This document shows positions 18,911-30,692 of a DNA stretch of 64,000 bases, one piece after another (the first letter of the stretch is position 1; the number at the start of each line of letters is the position of its first letter). The stretch covers positions 124,001 through 188,000 of the forward strand of contig CANLEQ010000003.1 of assembly GCA_947489705.1 (NCBI GenBank). The letters are read 5' to 3'. The notes beneath the pieces were generated by a model, which ran no database searches, was not told the DNA's origin, and saw nothing but the letters and a program-made list of their open reading frames with translations. The position numbers and the translations under genes were made by a program. The DNA comes from an uncultured Paracoccaceae bacterium (lineage in GTDB: Bacteria > Pseudomonadota > Alphaproteobacteria > Rhodobacterales > Rhodobacteraceae).

Positions 18911-19470
18911 TATCCGACCTCTTTCATGGTGTTCTGGAGTGAGATCAGCTTCGAGCGGATCGAGGTATCGATCATCTTCGAGCCGACCTTGACGACAAGA
19001 CCGCCGATGAGGCTTTCATCGACGCTCAGATTGATGTTCACGTCCCGGCCCATCGACGCCTTCAGCGTCTCGGCGAGGTTCGCGCGCTGTTCGTCCGAGA
19101 GTTCGGTCGCCGCGGTGACGTCGGCGGTGATCTCGCCGTTCTCCTGGGCGATGAGCGCGCGCAGTTCGGTGATGAGCGCTCGCAGGACGAAGAGGCGACG
19201 CTTCGACGCCATCAGCCGCAGCGTGTTCGCGGTGATCGGATGCAGCTCCATACGTTCCGCGATCGCGCCGATCGCGTCCTGCTGTTGCGCCCGCGAATAG
19301 ATCGGCGAATGGATCAGGTCGCGGAAATCGTCGCTGTCTTGCAACGCACTCGCGAGCGTATCGGTATCTTGTCGAACGGCCGGCAGAGCGCCCTCGTCCT
19401 TCGCAAGTTCGAATATGGCCGTGGCATAGCGCTTGGCAATGCCGGAAGAGATCGAAGCCGGTTCGGACAC
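18910..19470 (-). CDS. atpH: F0F1 ATP synthase subunit delta (OSCP)
   Basis: 186 residues from a GTG at 19470 (reads as [23 protein letters not shown]). The frame remains open upstream, but only this start matches the family N-terminus. The N-terminal helical bundle binds the alpha subunits, and the C-terminal block [26 protein letters not shown] is the signature that contacts the b/b' stator. It is the first gene of the F1 operon. The promoter should lie within 19471-19723; I could not assign one with confidence. Confidence 0.95.
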   Translation of the reverse strand: MSEPASISSGIAKRYATAIFELAKDEGALPAVRQDTDTLASALQDSDDFRDLIHSPIYSRAQQQDAIGAIAERMELHPITANTLRLMASKRRLFVLRALITELRALIAQENGEITADVTAATELSDEQRANLAETLKASMGRDVNINLSVDESLIGGLVVKVGSKMIDTSIRSKLISLQNTMKEVG

Positions 19471-19723
19471 GTCCACCCTTTCGATGTTCGCCAAACCCCG
19501 CTCGGAGCACCGGGCGGGGTGTGGTGTGGTTCCAAGTACCCGCCAGGACCGGGTACGCATCAAAATCGGGCCTGCTCTAACAGAGGGTCACCCCCCCCGC
19601 AACCGCCCTTTGGCACCTGCCAGCGCGACGCAGGACAGCCGCCCCGCGCCGCGATGCGGCTTCCCGCCCCTGAATGTCCTGCCCCGGGGCGGGACCGGCG
19701 CATCGAAGGCCGCGGGCATACCG

Positions 19724-20512
19724 TTAACCATTTCCGTACTTAATTCCAGCCGCCGCCTGCCCGTCCCTTCGTGCCGGCTCGGGCGCCGGCGCGCCGAGCC
19801 CTTCGAGCACGCGCGAGGGCCGCCTTTGGCGAATCCCGAGCCCGCCCGCCCGGGCGGGCACCTGCTTGCGGGCCTCGACCACGAGGACACCGCCCGCGAA
19901 ACGCCCCGTGATGCTGCGTCCCGTCCGTTCGAGGAGGCCACCCATGCGCATCCAGATCTTCTGTTCGCTGGGCGGCTGGAACAGCGCCGCGGCATGTCGG
20001 AGCGGGAGGAAGTCGAACGCCTTGAGCTGGGTCTCGAGCTGGCCCAGCGAATAGGGCCGGCCGAATCCGAACGGCGTATGCTCGTTGCTCGACCAGAGCC
20101 CCGCGCGGTTGGGGACGATGAAAAGGGCGCGCCCCCCGGGGCCCAGCACGCGGTAGCTCTCGCGCAGCACGGCGGCGGCGTTTTCCGACGTCTCGAGCCC
20201 GTGCAGCATGATCAGCTTGTCGGCATGTCCCGTCTGGATCGGCCAGAGCGTCTCCTCGCTCAGGACCGAGACGTTGGGTTTTCCCGCGGGCCACGGCATC
20301 ACGCCCTGCTGCGCGGGCATGAGCGCGATGACCCGGCGCGCCTCGTCGAGGTAGGGGCGAAGCATCGGCACCGCGAAGCCGAAGCCCAGCAGCGTCTCGG
20401 CCTTGGCGGACGGCCAGAAGTCGCGAACCTGGTCGCGCACGGCCTTTTGCGCCGCGCGCCCGAGGGCCGTACGATAATAGAAGCTGCGCAGATCGCGCAC
20501 GTCCAGATGCAT
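19724..20512 (-). CDS. Class I SAM-dependent methyltransferase (YafS-like)
   Basis: 262 residues from [18 protein letters not shown]; the frame's upstream extension overlaps gloB on the other strand and is discarded. SAM-binding motif I is [12 protein letters not shown]. Motifs further on are [38 protein letters not shown]. The last 35 residues are Arg/Ala/Pro-rich and probably disordered. The substrate is unknown. It is divergent from gloB, the same pairing as yafS-gloB in E. coli, which suggests a conserved functional link. Confidence 0.85.
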   Translation of the reverse strand: MHLDVRDLRSFYYRTALGRAAQKAVRDQVRDFWPSAKAETLLGFGFAVPMLRPYLDEARRVIALMPAQQGVMPWPAGKPNVSVLSEETLWPIQTGHADKLIMLHGLETSENAAAVLRESYRVLGPGGRALFIVPNRAGLWSSNEHTPFGFGRPYSLGQLETQLKAFDFLPLRHAAALFQPPSEQKIWMRMGGLLERTGRSITGRFAGGVLVVEARKQVPARAGGLGIRQRRPSRVLEGLGAPAPEPARRDGQAAAGIKYGNG

Positions 20513-20576
20513 TGTCGGGCCTTCGTTGCGCCTTATGCTCCCAAGGATAGGCGCCACCGAACCGGAGCACAGATCC

Positions 20577-21341
20577 ATGTCCCTCACGATTACCACAATT
20601 CCCTGCCTCAGTGACAATTATGCCTTCGTGTTGAACGACGGCACGCGCACGGCGCTGGTCGACGTCCCCGAGGCGGCGCCGATCCTCAAGGTGCTCGACG
20701 AGAAGGGCTGGTCCCTCGACGAGGTCTGGCTGACGCACCACCATGCCGACCACGTGGACGGGCTGCCCGCGCTGAGGGAGCGGTTCCCCGACCTCCAGAT
20801 CACCGGCGCCGAAGCCGACCGCGACCGTCTGCCGCGGCTCGACCGCGCCGTCGGGGATGGCGAGACGTTCCGGTTCGGCGACGCGGAGGTTCACGTGCTC
20901 GACGTCTCGGGCCACACGGTCGGGCATGTCGCCTTCCACGTGCCGTCCGCGCAGGCCGCCTTCACCGCCGACAGCCTGATGGCCTTCGGTTGCGGCCGCG
21001 TATTCGAGGGAACCATGCCGCAGATGTGGGAGAGCCTGTGCAAGCTGCGCGCCCTCCCCGACGATACGATAATCTACTCGGGGCACGAATACACCGAGAA
21101 GAACGCCGACTTCGCCCTGACGATCGAGCCCGGCAACCACGCCCTCCAGACCCGCGTCAAGGAGGTCAGGGACAAGCGCCAGCGTGGTGTTGCCACGGTT
21201 CCCTCGACGTTGCGCGACGAACGGGCGACGAACCCGTTCCTACGCGCGGACTTGGAAAGTGTGAAAGACGCCGTATCTATGACCGGCGACGACGATGCGG
21301 ATGTCTTTGCCGAGATCCGGTCGCGCAGGGACGGTTTCTAG
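20577..21341 (+). CDS. gloB: Hydroxyacylglutathione hydrolase (glyoxalase II)
   Basis: 254 residues from [17 protein letters not shown]. The metallo-beta-lactamase fold carries the binuclear metal motif [10 protein letters not shown], then a metal His in DVSGHTVGH, Asp in FTADSL, and His in YSGHEYT, which also starts the substrate-binding region. The C-terminal domain has the glutathione-contact basic block (KEVRDKR and NPFLR). It hydrolyses S-D-lactoylglutathione to D-lactate and glutathione. Confidence 0.95.
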   Translation: MSLTITTIPCLSDNYAFVLNDGTRTALVDVPEAAPILKVLDEKGWSLDEVWLTHHHADHVDGLPALRERFPDLQITGAEADRDRLPRLDRAVGDGETFRFGDAEVHVLDVSGHTVGHVAFHVPSAQAAFTADSLMAFGCGRVFEGTMPQMWESLCKLRALPDDTIIYSGHEYTEKNADFALTIEPGNHALQTRVKEVRDKRQRGVATVPSTLRDERATNPFLRADLESVKDAVSMTGDDDADVFAEIRSRRDGF

Positions 21342-21514
21342 TCTGCCGTATCTTTCGTCGCTTTTCGCCGTGCGATCGGTCACGATGAAATTGTGATACC
21401 CGCGGCGAAGAAAAACCTTGAAGACGGATCGCAAACCTCCAACCTTCATGGGTGAGGCCATGGTGGGGTTGCTGGCCCGTTCAGCGCCCGCCCGAATAAA
21501 AAGGAGCACCCCTC

Positions 21515-23839
<2,325 letters not shown>

Positions 23840-23910
23840 CGCGGTGGCGGCCGGGTCGTCGGACCCGGCCGCACCTCGAACAGATCTCCCCGGACAATCT
23901 TCGGGGCCTT

Positions 23911-23945
23911 GCGCCGCCTCCCGATCCGGAGGCGGCGCATTTCGT
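23911..23945 (+). terminator. Probable terminator after clpA
   Basis: An 11-bp stem gcgccgcctcc/ggaggcggcgc (23911-23921, 23928-23938) leads into atttcgttc, a weak T tract. Another GC hairpin without a T tract lies at 23848-23871. Confidence 0.55.
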
Positions 23946-24072
23946 TCGGCTCCACCCGAGTACGGGTAGCGTCGCGCCCCCGGCGCAATCGCCCTGCCCG
24001 CATCGCGCGACATCCTGCGAAAGCCGGGCTCGGTGTGCGCTAGCTCCCTGACCCGTCGGGCAGGTGCGCTCC

Positions 24073-26154
24073 TCAGCGTTCGGTCAGCTTGAGCTCGATC
24101 CGCCGGTTCCGGGCGCGCGCTTCGGCCGTCCCCGAACTGTCGATGGGGCGGAATTCGCCGAAGCCCGTGGGGGCGAGACGCCGCGCGGGAAACCCGAGAT
24201 CCTCGGACATGAACCGGACGACCGACAGGGCGCGCGCCTGGCTCAACTCCCAATTGTCGTCGAACGACGCCGTGGGAAGGATCGGCACGTCGTCGGTATG
24301 CCCGTCCACCCGGATGACCCAGTCGATGTTGTCGGGGATCTCGCCGGAAACCTCCTCCAGAAGCGCCGCGACCCGTGCGACCTGGTCCTTGCCCGCTTCC
24401 GAGAGGGTCGCCGACCCCGACGGAAACAGCACCTCGCTGTCGAAGACGAAGCGGTCGCCCACCACTTCCACGCCATCGCGATCGCCCAGCAGGTCGCGCA
24501 GCCGCCCGAAGAATTCGGATTGATACCGCTCCAGCCGCTCGCGTTCGGCCGCCTCCAGTTCCGCGCGCCGTCGTTGCTCGCGCGCTTCGCGAACGAGTGC
24601 CGCGTTGAGCCTGGTGCCCAGATCCGCGATCTCTTCCTCCCGTTCGGATTCCGCCGCTTCGGCCAGGTCGAGAGAGGCCTGCAAATCCGCGAGCTCGCGA
24701 CGCAATTCCGCCACCTGTTCGGTCAGCGCCGTCACGCGGCGCGCCGCGGCGGTGCCGTCAGCCTCGGCCGCCTCAAGTTCGGAATTCGCCTCCGCCAGAA
24801 GGACCGCCTGCCGTTCCGCGGCACTCATCTGTTCGGCCGCGCGGTTTTCGGCCGCGAGCTTGAGCGCGAGGGCCTCTTCGAGTTGGGCCCTCAGCTCGGC
24901 CTGCGCCTCGGTCGCGCCTTCGAGCGCCGCGGCCTCGCTGCGCGCCTGCGCGAGGGCCGCGGCCAGCCGGTCGCGCTCGGTCGCCTCGCGGCCGGCCTCG
25001 GCCCGGAGCGTTTCGACCCTCGCTTGCGCTTCGGCAAGTGCCGCGCGTGCCGCATCGAGATCGCGTTCGAAGGTCACGCGCGCCGCCCGCGCCGCGTCCA
25101 GCGCGTCGGCGATCGCGGCCGCCTCGCGCAATTGCGAAGCTTCCCGTGCCAATGCGGCCTGAAGCAGGGCCTGTGTCTCGTCCAGCGCCCCCTCCGTTTC
25201 AGCCTGCGAGACCCGCGCGGCACTCAGCTCGTCCGCCGTGGCCTCCAGTTCGGTGTTCCGCGCCTCGGCGTTCTCGAGCCGCCGCGACAGACCTGCGGCG
25301 GTCGCATCCGCCTCGTCGCGCGCGAGAAGCGCCGCGGCGAGGCGCGCGTCGAGCTCGCTTTCCGCGCGTCGTGCCGCCGCGAGCAGGGTGAGCGTCTCCT
25401 CCGCCTCGGCGCGTTGCTCCTCCAGCGCAAGCGTCATGGCCGACAATTCGGCATCCGCATCACGAAGACGCGCACGCAGCGCCTCGGCGGCGGCGGCCTC
25501 GGCGAGACGCGCGGCCTCCTCCTCCGAGAGCGACGCTTCAAGCGTCTCCATCTCGCCGGAAAGCGCTGCTTGCGCGTCCCCCGCACGGTCGAGCTCCGTT
25601 CTCAGATCCGCGGTCAGGGCCTCCAGCGCTTCGCGTCGCGCGGCGGCAAGACGCGCCTCCTCGGCCGCCGCGTCAATCTCGTCGCGGGCCTGCGCAAGGG
25701 CGAGGTTCAACGCCTCGCGCTCTGAGATCAGGCGATCTTCCGTCTCTTCCAGGGTCGCGATGCGGGCCTGCGCGCTCTCGCGCTGCGACAGGAGCGACGC
25801 GACCTGCTCCTCGAAGCTGGCGATGCGCCCGGCCTGCTCCTCCGTCTGCGACCGCAGCCCGGCGATCCGCTCCGCCTGCGCCTCCGACGTCTCCCGGAGC
25901 GCGTCACGCTCCGTCATCAGGGCCGCCGCGCGTCCCTCGGCCAGTCCCAACGCCTCGCTGAGGCCCGCGATCTCCGCCGACAACGTGTCGAGCTCGCTTC
26001 GCTGCCCGGAAATTTCCTCGCGCAGGACGAATTGCACGACCATGAAGATCGTCAGGACGAACATGATCACCAGGAGAAGCGACGTCATCGCGTCCACGAA
26101 GCCCGGCCAGATGGCGGCGTTCATCGCGCGATTGGCGCGGCGGGTCAAAGCCAT
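24073..26154 (-). CDS. MotB/OmpA-like protein with giant coiled coil
   Basis: 693 residues from MALTRRANRAMNAAIWPGF. One transmembrane helix (about 17-43) begins FVDAMTSLLLVIMF; Asp21 sits where MotB, TolR and ZorB carry the ion-binding Asp. About 500 residues of Ala/Glu/Arg heptad-like coiled coil follow (AEALGLAEGRAAALMTERDAL and onward), very long for this class. The last 150 residues are an OmpA-like peptidoglycan-binding domain (VDGHTDDVPI, NWELSQARALSVV, NRRIELKL). It pairs with the MotA/ExbB-like gene 4 nt upstream and is probably the peptidoglycan-anchored rotor or stator of an ion-driven envelope complex. The cellular role is unknown. Confidence 0.85.
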   Translation of the reverse strand: MALTRRANRAMNAAIWPGFVDAMTSLLLVIMFVLTIFMVVQFVLREEISGQRSELDTLSAEIAGLSEALGLAEGRAAALMTERDALRETSEAQAERIAGLRSQTEEQAGRIASFEEQVASLLSQRESAQARIATLEETEDRLISEREALNLALAQARDEIDAAAEEARLAAARREALEALTADLRTELDRAGDAQAALSGEMETLEASLSEEEAARLAEAAAAEALRARLRDADAELSAMTLALEEQRAEAEETLTLLAAARRAESELDARLAAALLARDEADATAAGLSRRLENAEARNTELEATADELSAARVSQAETEGALDETQALLQAALAREASQLREAAAIADALDAARAARVTFERDLDAARAALAEAQARVETLRAEAGREATERDRLAAALAQARSEAAALEGATEAQAELRAQLEEALALKLAAENRAAEQMSAAERQAVLLAEANSELEAAEADGTAAARRVTALTEQVAELRRELADLQASLDLAEAAESEREEEIADLGTRLNAALVREAREQRRRAELEAAERERLERYQSEFFGRLRDLLGDRDGVEVVGDRFVFDSEVLFPSGSATLSEAGKDQVARVAALLEEVSGEIPDNIDWVIRVDGHTDDVPILPTASFDDNWELSQARALSVVRFMSEDLGFPARRLAPTGFGEFRPIDSSGTAEARARNRRIELKLTER

Positions 26155-26158
26155 GGGA

Positions 26159-27340
26159 TCACTCCCTGTCGACCGGCTCGGCCCGCGTTCCACGAGCCAT
26201 CGCGCGCGTCATCTGCCGCAATTCCTGGCGCAGCTCGGCAATGGATTCCTGCCGCCCCGAGGCAAGCTCCTCGGAAATGCGCAAAAGCTGCACGTCGATG
26301 GAGCGCAGGCGCAACCGGCTTTCTGCGTCGATGCCGCCATTCTCGCCCGCGTCGCTCAGGGCCTGGGCCAGACGGTCCTGCCCCGCACCCAGCCGCTCCA
26401 TCGCGCGGCCGAGCGCCACCTCGCCCTCCATCCGCTCGGCAAGCCTCGACATACCGTCGGCGAGCGCACCCAACCGCTCGTCGACCTGCGCGCGGGCGTG
26501 ATCGGAGCTTGCGAAGAGGGCTTCGAGCCGGTCCATCTGCCCCGCCATATGCTCCATTGCAGCGGCGACAACGGCGGTATCGCCCCCGGGCCCCTCGAGT
26601 TCGGGCCCGGCGAAACCGAGCCGGGTGATCAGACTCAGCCATTCCTCGAGCTCGCGGTAGAACCTGTTCTGACCGTGGCTCGCGAAAAGCTCGAGCAATC
26701 CCACGACGAGCGACCCGGCGAGCCCCAGCAGCGACGACGCGAAGGCCACGCCCATGCCGCCGAGCTGCGATTCCAGCCCGTTCATCAACCGCCCGAACAC
26801 GTCCATGCCGCCCTCCCCCTCCACGGGGGCGAGCGCGCGGATCGTCTCGACGATCGCCGGAACGGTCGTCGCGAGGCCGTAGAAGGTCCCGAGAAGCCCC
26901 AGAAAGATCAGCAGGCTCACGATGTAGCGGGTGATGTCGCGCGCCTCGTCGATCCGCGTGGCGACCGATTCGAGGATGGAGCGGGCCGAAGTCGGCGATA
27001 TCTGCAGGTTGCGCCGCGAGCGCAGCAGCGCGGCCAGGGGCGCCAGCAGACGCGGCGCCCTGGTGATCTGGTGGCCGGGTGTGTCCCGCGCGAACCCTTC
27101 GATCCAGTTGACCGACTGGATGAGCTGGATCTCCTGCCAGAAACACGCGACCACGCCGATGAGGAACACGAAGAAGATGAACCCGTTGAGCAACGGATTG
27201 GCGAGGAATACCGGCGCGACGCTCGGGAAGGCCAGATAGGTGCCGATCGCCACGAGGATCAGGACGATCACCATGCTCACGATCTGGCGGACGGGTTGCG
27301 AAAAGTTCGGCTCGGCCGCACGGTCGGTATCGAGCATCAT
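26159..27340 (-). CDS. MotA/TolQ/ExbB-like proton-channel protein with helical tail
   Basis: 393 residues from the ATG at 27340; 27337 or an ATG at 27376 are alternatives, none with a strong ribosome-binding site. Four transmembrane helices lie near 20-38, 50-68, 139-160 and 195-218. The last two (LIFLGLLGTFYGLATTV and GMGVAFASSLLGLAGSLVVGLLE) match the MotA/TolQ/ExbB channel signature. A cytoplasmic helical tail of about 135 residues follows (MEHMAGQMDRLEALFASSD onward), as in ZorA-type proteins. Its stop codon is 4 nt from the partner's ATG. Together they look like a MotAB/TolQR-type ion-driven motor; the output is unknown. Confidence 0.85.
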   Translation of the reverse strand: MMLDTDRAAEPNFSQPVRQIVSMVIVLILVAIGTYLAFPSVAPVFLANPLLNGFIFFVFLIGVVACFWQEIQLIQSVNWIEGFARDTPGHQITRAPRLLAPLAALLRSRRNLQISPTSARSILESVATRIDEARDITRYIVSLLIFLGLLGTFYGLATTVPAIVETIRALAPVEGEGGMDVFGRLMNGLESQLGGMGVAFASSLLGLAGSLVVGLLELFASHGQNRFYRELEEWLSLITRLGFAGPELEGPGGDTAVVAAAMEHMAGQMDRLEALFASSDHARAQVDERLGALADGMSRLAERMEGEVALGRAMERLGAGQDRLAQALSDAGENGGIDAESRLRLRSIDVQLLRISEELASGRQESIAELRQELRQMTRAMARGTRAEPVDRE

Positions 27341-27405
27341 GGGCGGGTTCCGGTCCTGATCATCGCGATCCAGCATAAACCAATGGCCATAAAAGGAAAA
27401 GCGCC

Positions 27406-27957
27406 CTAACCGAGGGCGCGCACGCGGCTGGTCAACCAGTCCAGATCGGCATCCCCGATCCCGAGTTCCGCCAGATGCGCGGCGGTGTTGAAGAGATATT
27501 CGTCGTTGGGCCCCCGACCGCCCGTCGCCGTGGCGATGATCCGCGCCTGTTCCTCGAGCGTGAGGTCGCAATATTGCTCGTGCTCGGCGTCGATGACGTA
27601 GGCCACCGCGTCCACCCGCCGCCCGTCCGAAAGGTCGAGCGGCACGACCCGTTCCAGATATGCCGACGAGATCAGCTCCCGTTCGCGCAGCGCCACCAGC
27701 GTCGCCGCCTCGTGACCCGGATCCACCCGGAACGCCACGCCGCGGCAGGCAGCGCCAGGATCCTCGTCGAGCGCCAGCACGAGGCCCGGCACCGCCTCGC
27801 TTCCGCGATGGTGGATGGACCGCATGCAGAATGTCCGTCGATATCCCGGCAGGGTCGCGACGCGCTGCTCGGCCACCGGGAAATCGGGGTTCCAGACGAG
27901 CGAGCCATAGCCGAAGACCCACATCGGTCCGTCCATCGTCTCTGGTATGCTGTTCAT
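27406..27957 (-). CDS. ChaC-like gamma-glutamylcyclotransferase
   Basis: 183 residues from MNSIPETMDGPMWVFGYGSL; an ATG at 27972 would add five. The substrate loop FGYGSLVWNP and the partner motif RRTFCMRSIHHRGS define the ChaC branch. The catalytic Glu is likely in VALRERELIS. It cleaves glutathione to 5-oxoproline and Cys-Gly in the cytoplasm. It lies upstream of the MotA/ExbB-like gene on the same strand with a 65-nt gap, so they may be cotranscribed. Confidence 0.88.
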   Translation of the reverse strand: MNSIPETMDGPMWVFGYGSLVWNPDFPVAEQRVATLPGYRRTFCMRSIHHRGSEAVPGLVLALDEDPGAACRGVAFRVDPGHEAATLVALRERELISSAYLERVVPLDLSDGRRVDAVAYVIDAEHEQYCDLTLEEQARIIATATGGRGPNDEYLFNTAAHLAELGIGDADLDWLTSRVRALG

Positions 27958-28022
27958 GCGGCCTATAGACACGATGCGCGGGCGCGTGAAAAGGGGCCCG
28001 GCAGGCGTGAGGGGCCCATTCG

Positions 28023-29012
28023 ATGCGCAAGATTGTCCTGGTGGTTCTGGCCGCCGCCCTCGTCTGGTCGGCCTACTGGTTCGTCGGCGCCGCCGCGCTC
28101 GACCGCGCCCTCAATGCGGGCCTCGACGAACTCCGTGCCGCCGGCTGGAACATCGAGGCCGCCTCGCGCGAGACGCGCGGCTTTCCCAACCGCTTCGACA
28201 CCACGTTCGACGCGCTCGAGGTGGCAAGCCCCGGCGGCACGCGGGTCAGTCTGCCGCTCTTCCAGATCCTCGCGCTCAGCTACAAGCCCAACCAGGTCAT
28301 CGCCGTCTTTCCGCACGAGATGATCGTGGAGAACGCGAGCGGCGACGCCCGCGTGACCAGCGAGACGGCACGCGGCTCGATGACATTCCGGACGGCAGCG
28401 TCCCTGCCCCTCGACCATTCGTCCTTCGTGATCGACGCCCTCGCGGTCGAGAGTGCCGGCCGCTCCTTCGCGATCGACCAGCTCAGGTTCGCGACCCGCA
28501 TCCCGCCCGGCGCGCCCGATGCGAGCCACCAGAATATCGGCATTGCCGTTACGAACCTGTCGCTCGCCGATACCCTGACGGAGCGTCTAGGCGCGTCAGG
28601 GCTCGGCCCCGTCGACGCTCTGCGCCTCGACGCGACGCTGCATTTCGAGCGCCCGATCGATCGCCACGCCCCCGAAGACCCGCCGGCCCTGCGACAGATC
28701 GAGGTCCACGACCTGTCGCTCGATTGGGGAACGATCGCGCTCGACGGCGCGGGTCTCCTGGATGTCGGGCCCGACGGCATCCTGTCGGGTGCGCTCGACC
28801 TTTCGCTCGAAAGCTGGCAGCGCGCGATCGAGATGGCCGTGGAGGCGGGGCTCGTGCCCGAGGAGCAAAGCCGCATGATCACGCAGGGTCTCTCGTTTCT
28901 CGGGAGCGGGGGGGAATCCGCGCTCGACCTGCCGCTGCGGTTCGCGGACGGGCAGATCCATCTCGGGCCGATCCCGCTCGGACCGGCGCCGCGCCTCGAC
29001 ATGGGCGGCTGA
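28023..29012 (+). CDS. DUF2125 family protein
   Basis: 329 residues. An N-terminal membrane anchor or signal (KIVLVVLAAALVWSAYWFVG) is followed by a beta-rich periplasmic domain. The blocks GWNIEAASRETRGFPNRFD, YKPNQVIAVFPHE and SLDWGTIALDGAGLLDVGPDGILSG (read in pieces) are typical of DUF2125, a family of unknown function frequent in Rhodobacterales and Rhizobiales and related in style to AsmA-like envelope proteins. It is divergent from the chaC-like gene with 65 bp between starts. Confidence 0.85.
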   Translation: MRKIVLVVLAAALVWSAYWFVGAAALDRALNAGLDELRAAGWNIEAASRETRGFPNRFDTTFDALEVASPGGTRVSLPLFQILALSYKPNQVIAVFPHEMIVENASGDARVTSETARGSMTFRTAASLPLDHSSFVIDALAVESAGRSFAIDQLRFATRIPPGAPDASHQNIGIAVTNLSLADTLTERLGASGLGPVDALRLDATLHFERPIDRHAPEDPPALRQIEVHDLSLDWGTIALDGAGLLDVGPDGILSGALDLSLESWQRAIEMAVEAGLVPEEQSRMITQGLSFLGSGGESALDLPLRFADGQIHLGPIPLGPAPRLDMGG

Positions 29013-29025
29013 CGCCGGGCCCCGC

Positions 29026-29760
29026 TCAGCCGCCGGTGCGAGAGATCAGCCGCGCCTCGAGCTGCACCAGCGCGTCGTAGATCAGCACGGCGAACAATCC
29101 CACGATCAAACCGCCCTGCAGCACATAGGCGGTGTTGTTGGTCAGCAGCCCCGCGATGATCACCTCGCCCAGCGTGCGCGCCGCCACGGTGGAGCCGATC
29201 GTCGCGGTCCCCAGCGAGATCACCACCGACAGCCGGATCCCCGTCAGCATGACCGGCAGGGCAAGTGGCAGCTCCACCCGGATCAGCCTCTGCCAGCGGT
29301 TGAGCCCGATCCCCCGCGCCGCCTCGATCGTCGCGGGCGGCAGGGTCGACAGGCCCGTCATCGCATTCTCGAAGATCGGCAGCAGCCCGTAGAGAAACAG
29401 CGCCACCAGCGTCGGGCCCGCGCCGAAGCCGAGCATCGGCACCGCAAGGGCAAGGACCGCTACCGGCGGAAAGGTCTGGCCCATATTGGTGATGGTGCGC
29501 GAGAGCGGCCGGAACGCGGCCCCCGCCGGCCGGGTCACCAGGATCGCCAGCGTCACCGCCACCAGAGTGGCCGCGGCGGAGGCCAGCACGACCAGCGTGA
29601 GATGGCTGAGCGAAAGCGACAGCAGCGACGCGCGGTCGTAGATCACCGGCCCGCCCGCGGGCGCGAACGGGGCGAAGACCGGCGCGAACCAGGTCGGCCG
29701 CAGGACCAGCGCGATCAGCACGACGATCAGCGCCGGCCGCAGGATCGTGCCGATCCTCAT
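29026..29760 (-). CDS. yehW: Osmoprotectant ABC transporter permease (YehW-like)
   Basis: 244 residues with six or so transmembrane helices. The binding-protein-dependent permease motif is EAARGIGLNRWQRLIRVELPLALP, whose EAA loop contacts the ATPase. The length matches E. coli YehW (243). It is the last gene of a four-gene operon with the order osmF-yehY-yehX-yehW, and its start overlaps yehX by 4 nt. The likely substrates are glycine betaine or related quaternary amines; family evidence alone does not fix this. Confidence 0.86.
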   Translation of the reverse strand: MRIGTILRPALIVVLIALVLRPTWFAPVFAPFAPAGGPVIYDRASLLSLSLSHLTLVVLASAAATLVAVTLAILVTRPAGAAFRPLSRTITNMGQTFPPVAVLALAVPMLGFGAGPTLVALFLYGLLPIFENAMTGLSTLPPATIEAARGIGLNRWQRLIRVELPLALPVMLTGIRLSVVISLGTATIGSTVAARTLGEVIIAGLLTNNTAYVLQGGLIVGLFAVLIYDALVQLEARLISRTGG

Positions 29761-30692
29761 GCGCGCCGCTCCGCCCGGGCACGGATCGACGCGAGCGTCA
29801 CGCGGCCCGGGCCGCTGCCATCGCGCATCACCGGCACGGCGTCGCGCCCGGTCCAGAGGCAGGCCGAGAGCGCGTCGCGCAGGCTCGCCTCCGCCGGCAG
29901 GGCGTCGCCCTCGGCCGGGCCCTCCTCCATGATCTCCGAGACCGGGACGAGCGACAGCAGCCGCAGCGGCCGCTCGACGTCTCCGACCATGTTGGCGACG
30001 AACTCGGTGGCCGGCCGGGCCACGATCTCGGCCGGCGTGCCATGCTGGACGAGCCGACCCGCATCCATCACGGCCACGCGGTCGCCAAGACGAATCGCTT
30101 CCTCCATGTCGTGGGTGATCAGCATGATGGTCGAGCCCAGTTGCTGCTGGATGCGGCGCAGATCCTCCTGCGCGCGCATCCGGATGATCGGGTCGAGCGC
30201 GCCGAAAGGCTCGTCCATCAGCAACAGGTCGGGCCGTGAGGCCAGCGCGCGCGCCACGCCCACGCGCTGTTGCTGTCCACCCGAAAGCTCGGCGGGATAG
30301 CGGTCGCGGAACTGCGCGGGCTCCATCGCGAGAAGCGTCAGCAATTCGTCGACGCGCGCGCGGATGTCTCCCTTGGACCAGTTGAGCAATTCGGGCACCG
30401 CGCCGATATTGCGCGCCACGGTATGATGCGGGAAGAGCCCGTGGCCCTGGATCGCATAGCCGATGCGCCGGCGCAGCAGATGCGGCTTCTCCGCCGAGGT
30501 CGCGTCGCCGTTGATCCGCACCTCGCCCGATGTCGGCTCCACCAGCCGGTTGATCATCCGCAGCAGCGTGGTCTTGCCCGATCCCGACGTGCCGACGATC
30601 ACCGTGATCGTGCCCGTCTCGACAATCATCGACACGTTGTCCACGGCCGCGGTGCCGTCGTAGACCTTGGTGATTCCGTCGATCTCGATCAT
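29757..30692 (-). CDS. yehX: Osmoprotectant ABC transporter ATP-binding protein (YehX/OpuCA-like)
   Basis: 311 residues from MIEIDGITKVYDGTAAVD. Walker A GTSGSGKTT, signature LSGGQQQRVGVARAL, Walker B LLLMDEPFGALD and the switch His in LITHDMEEA are all intact. The C-terminal region after residue 235 is where OpuA/OpuC ATPases carry CBS domains, but only one rudimentary CBS-like repeat is visible (LRDALSACLWTGRDAVPVM). It overlaps both neighbours by 4 nt. Confidence 0.9.
   Translation of the reverse strand: MIEIDGITKVYDGTAAVDNVSMIVETGTITVIVGTSGSGKTTLLRMINRLVEPTSGEVRINGDATSAEKPHLLRRRIGYAIQGHGLFPHHTVARNIGAVPELLNWSKGDIRARVDELLTLLAMEPAQFRDRYPAELSGGQQQRVGVARALASRPDLLLMDEPFGALDPIIRMRAQEDLRRIQQQLGSTIMLITHDMEEAIRLGDRVAVMDAGRLVQHGTPAEIVARPATEFVANMVGDVERPLRLLSLVPVSEIMEEGPAEGDALPAEASLRDALSACLWTGRDAVPVMRDGSGPGRVTLASIRARAERRA

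Noticed and set aside
24073-27340. Zorya-type anti-phage system
   Set aside because: The pair resembles ZorA and ZorB in layout, but no ZorC, ZorD or ZorE-like helicase or nuclease gene is adjacent, and both genes have housekeeping base composition.
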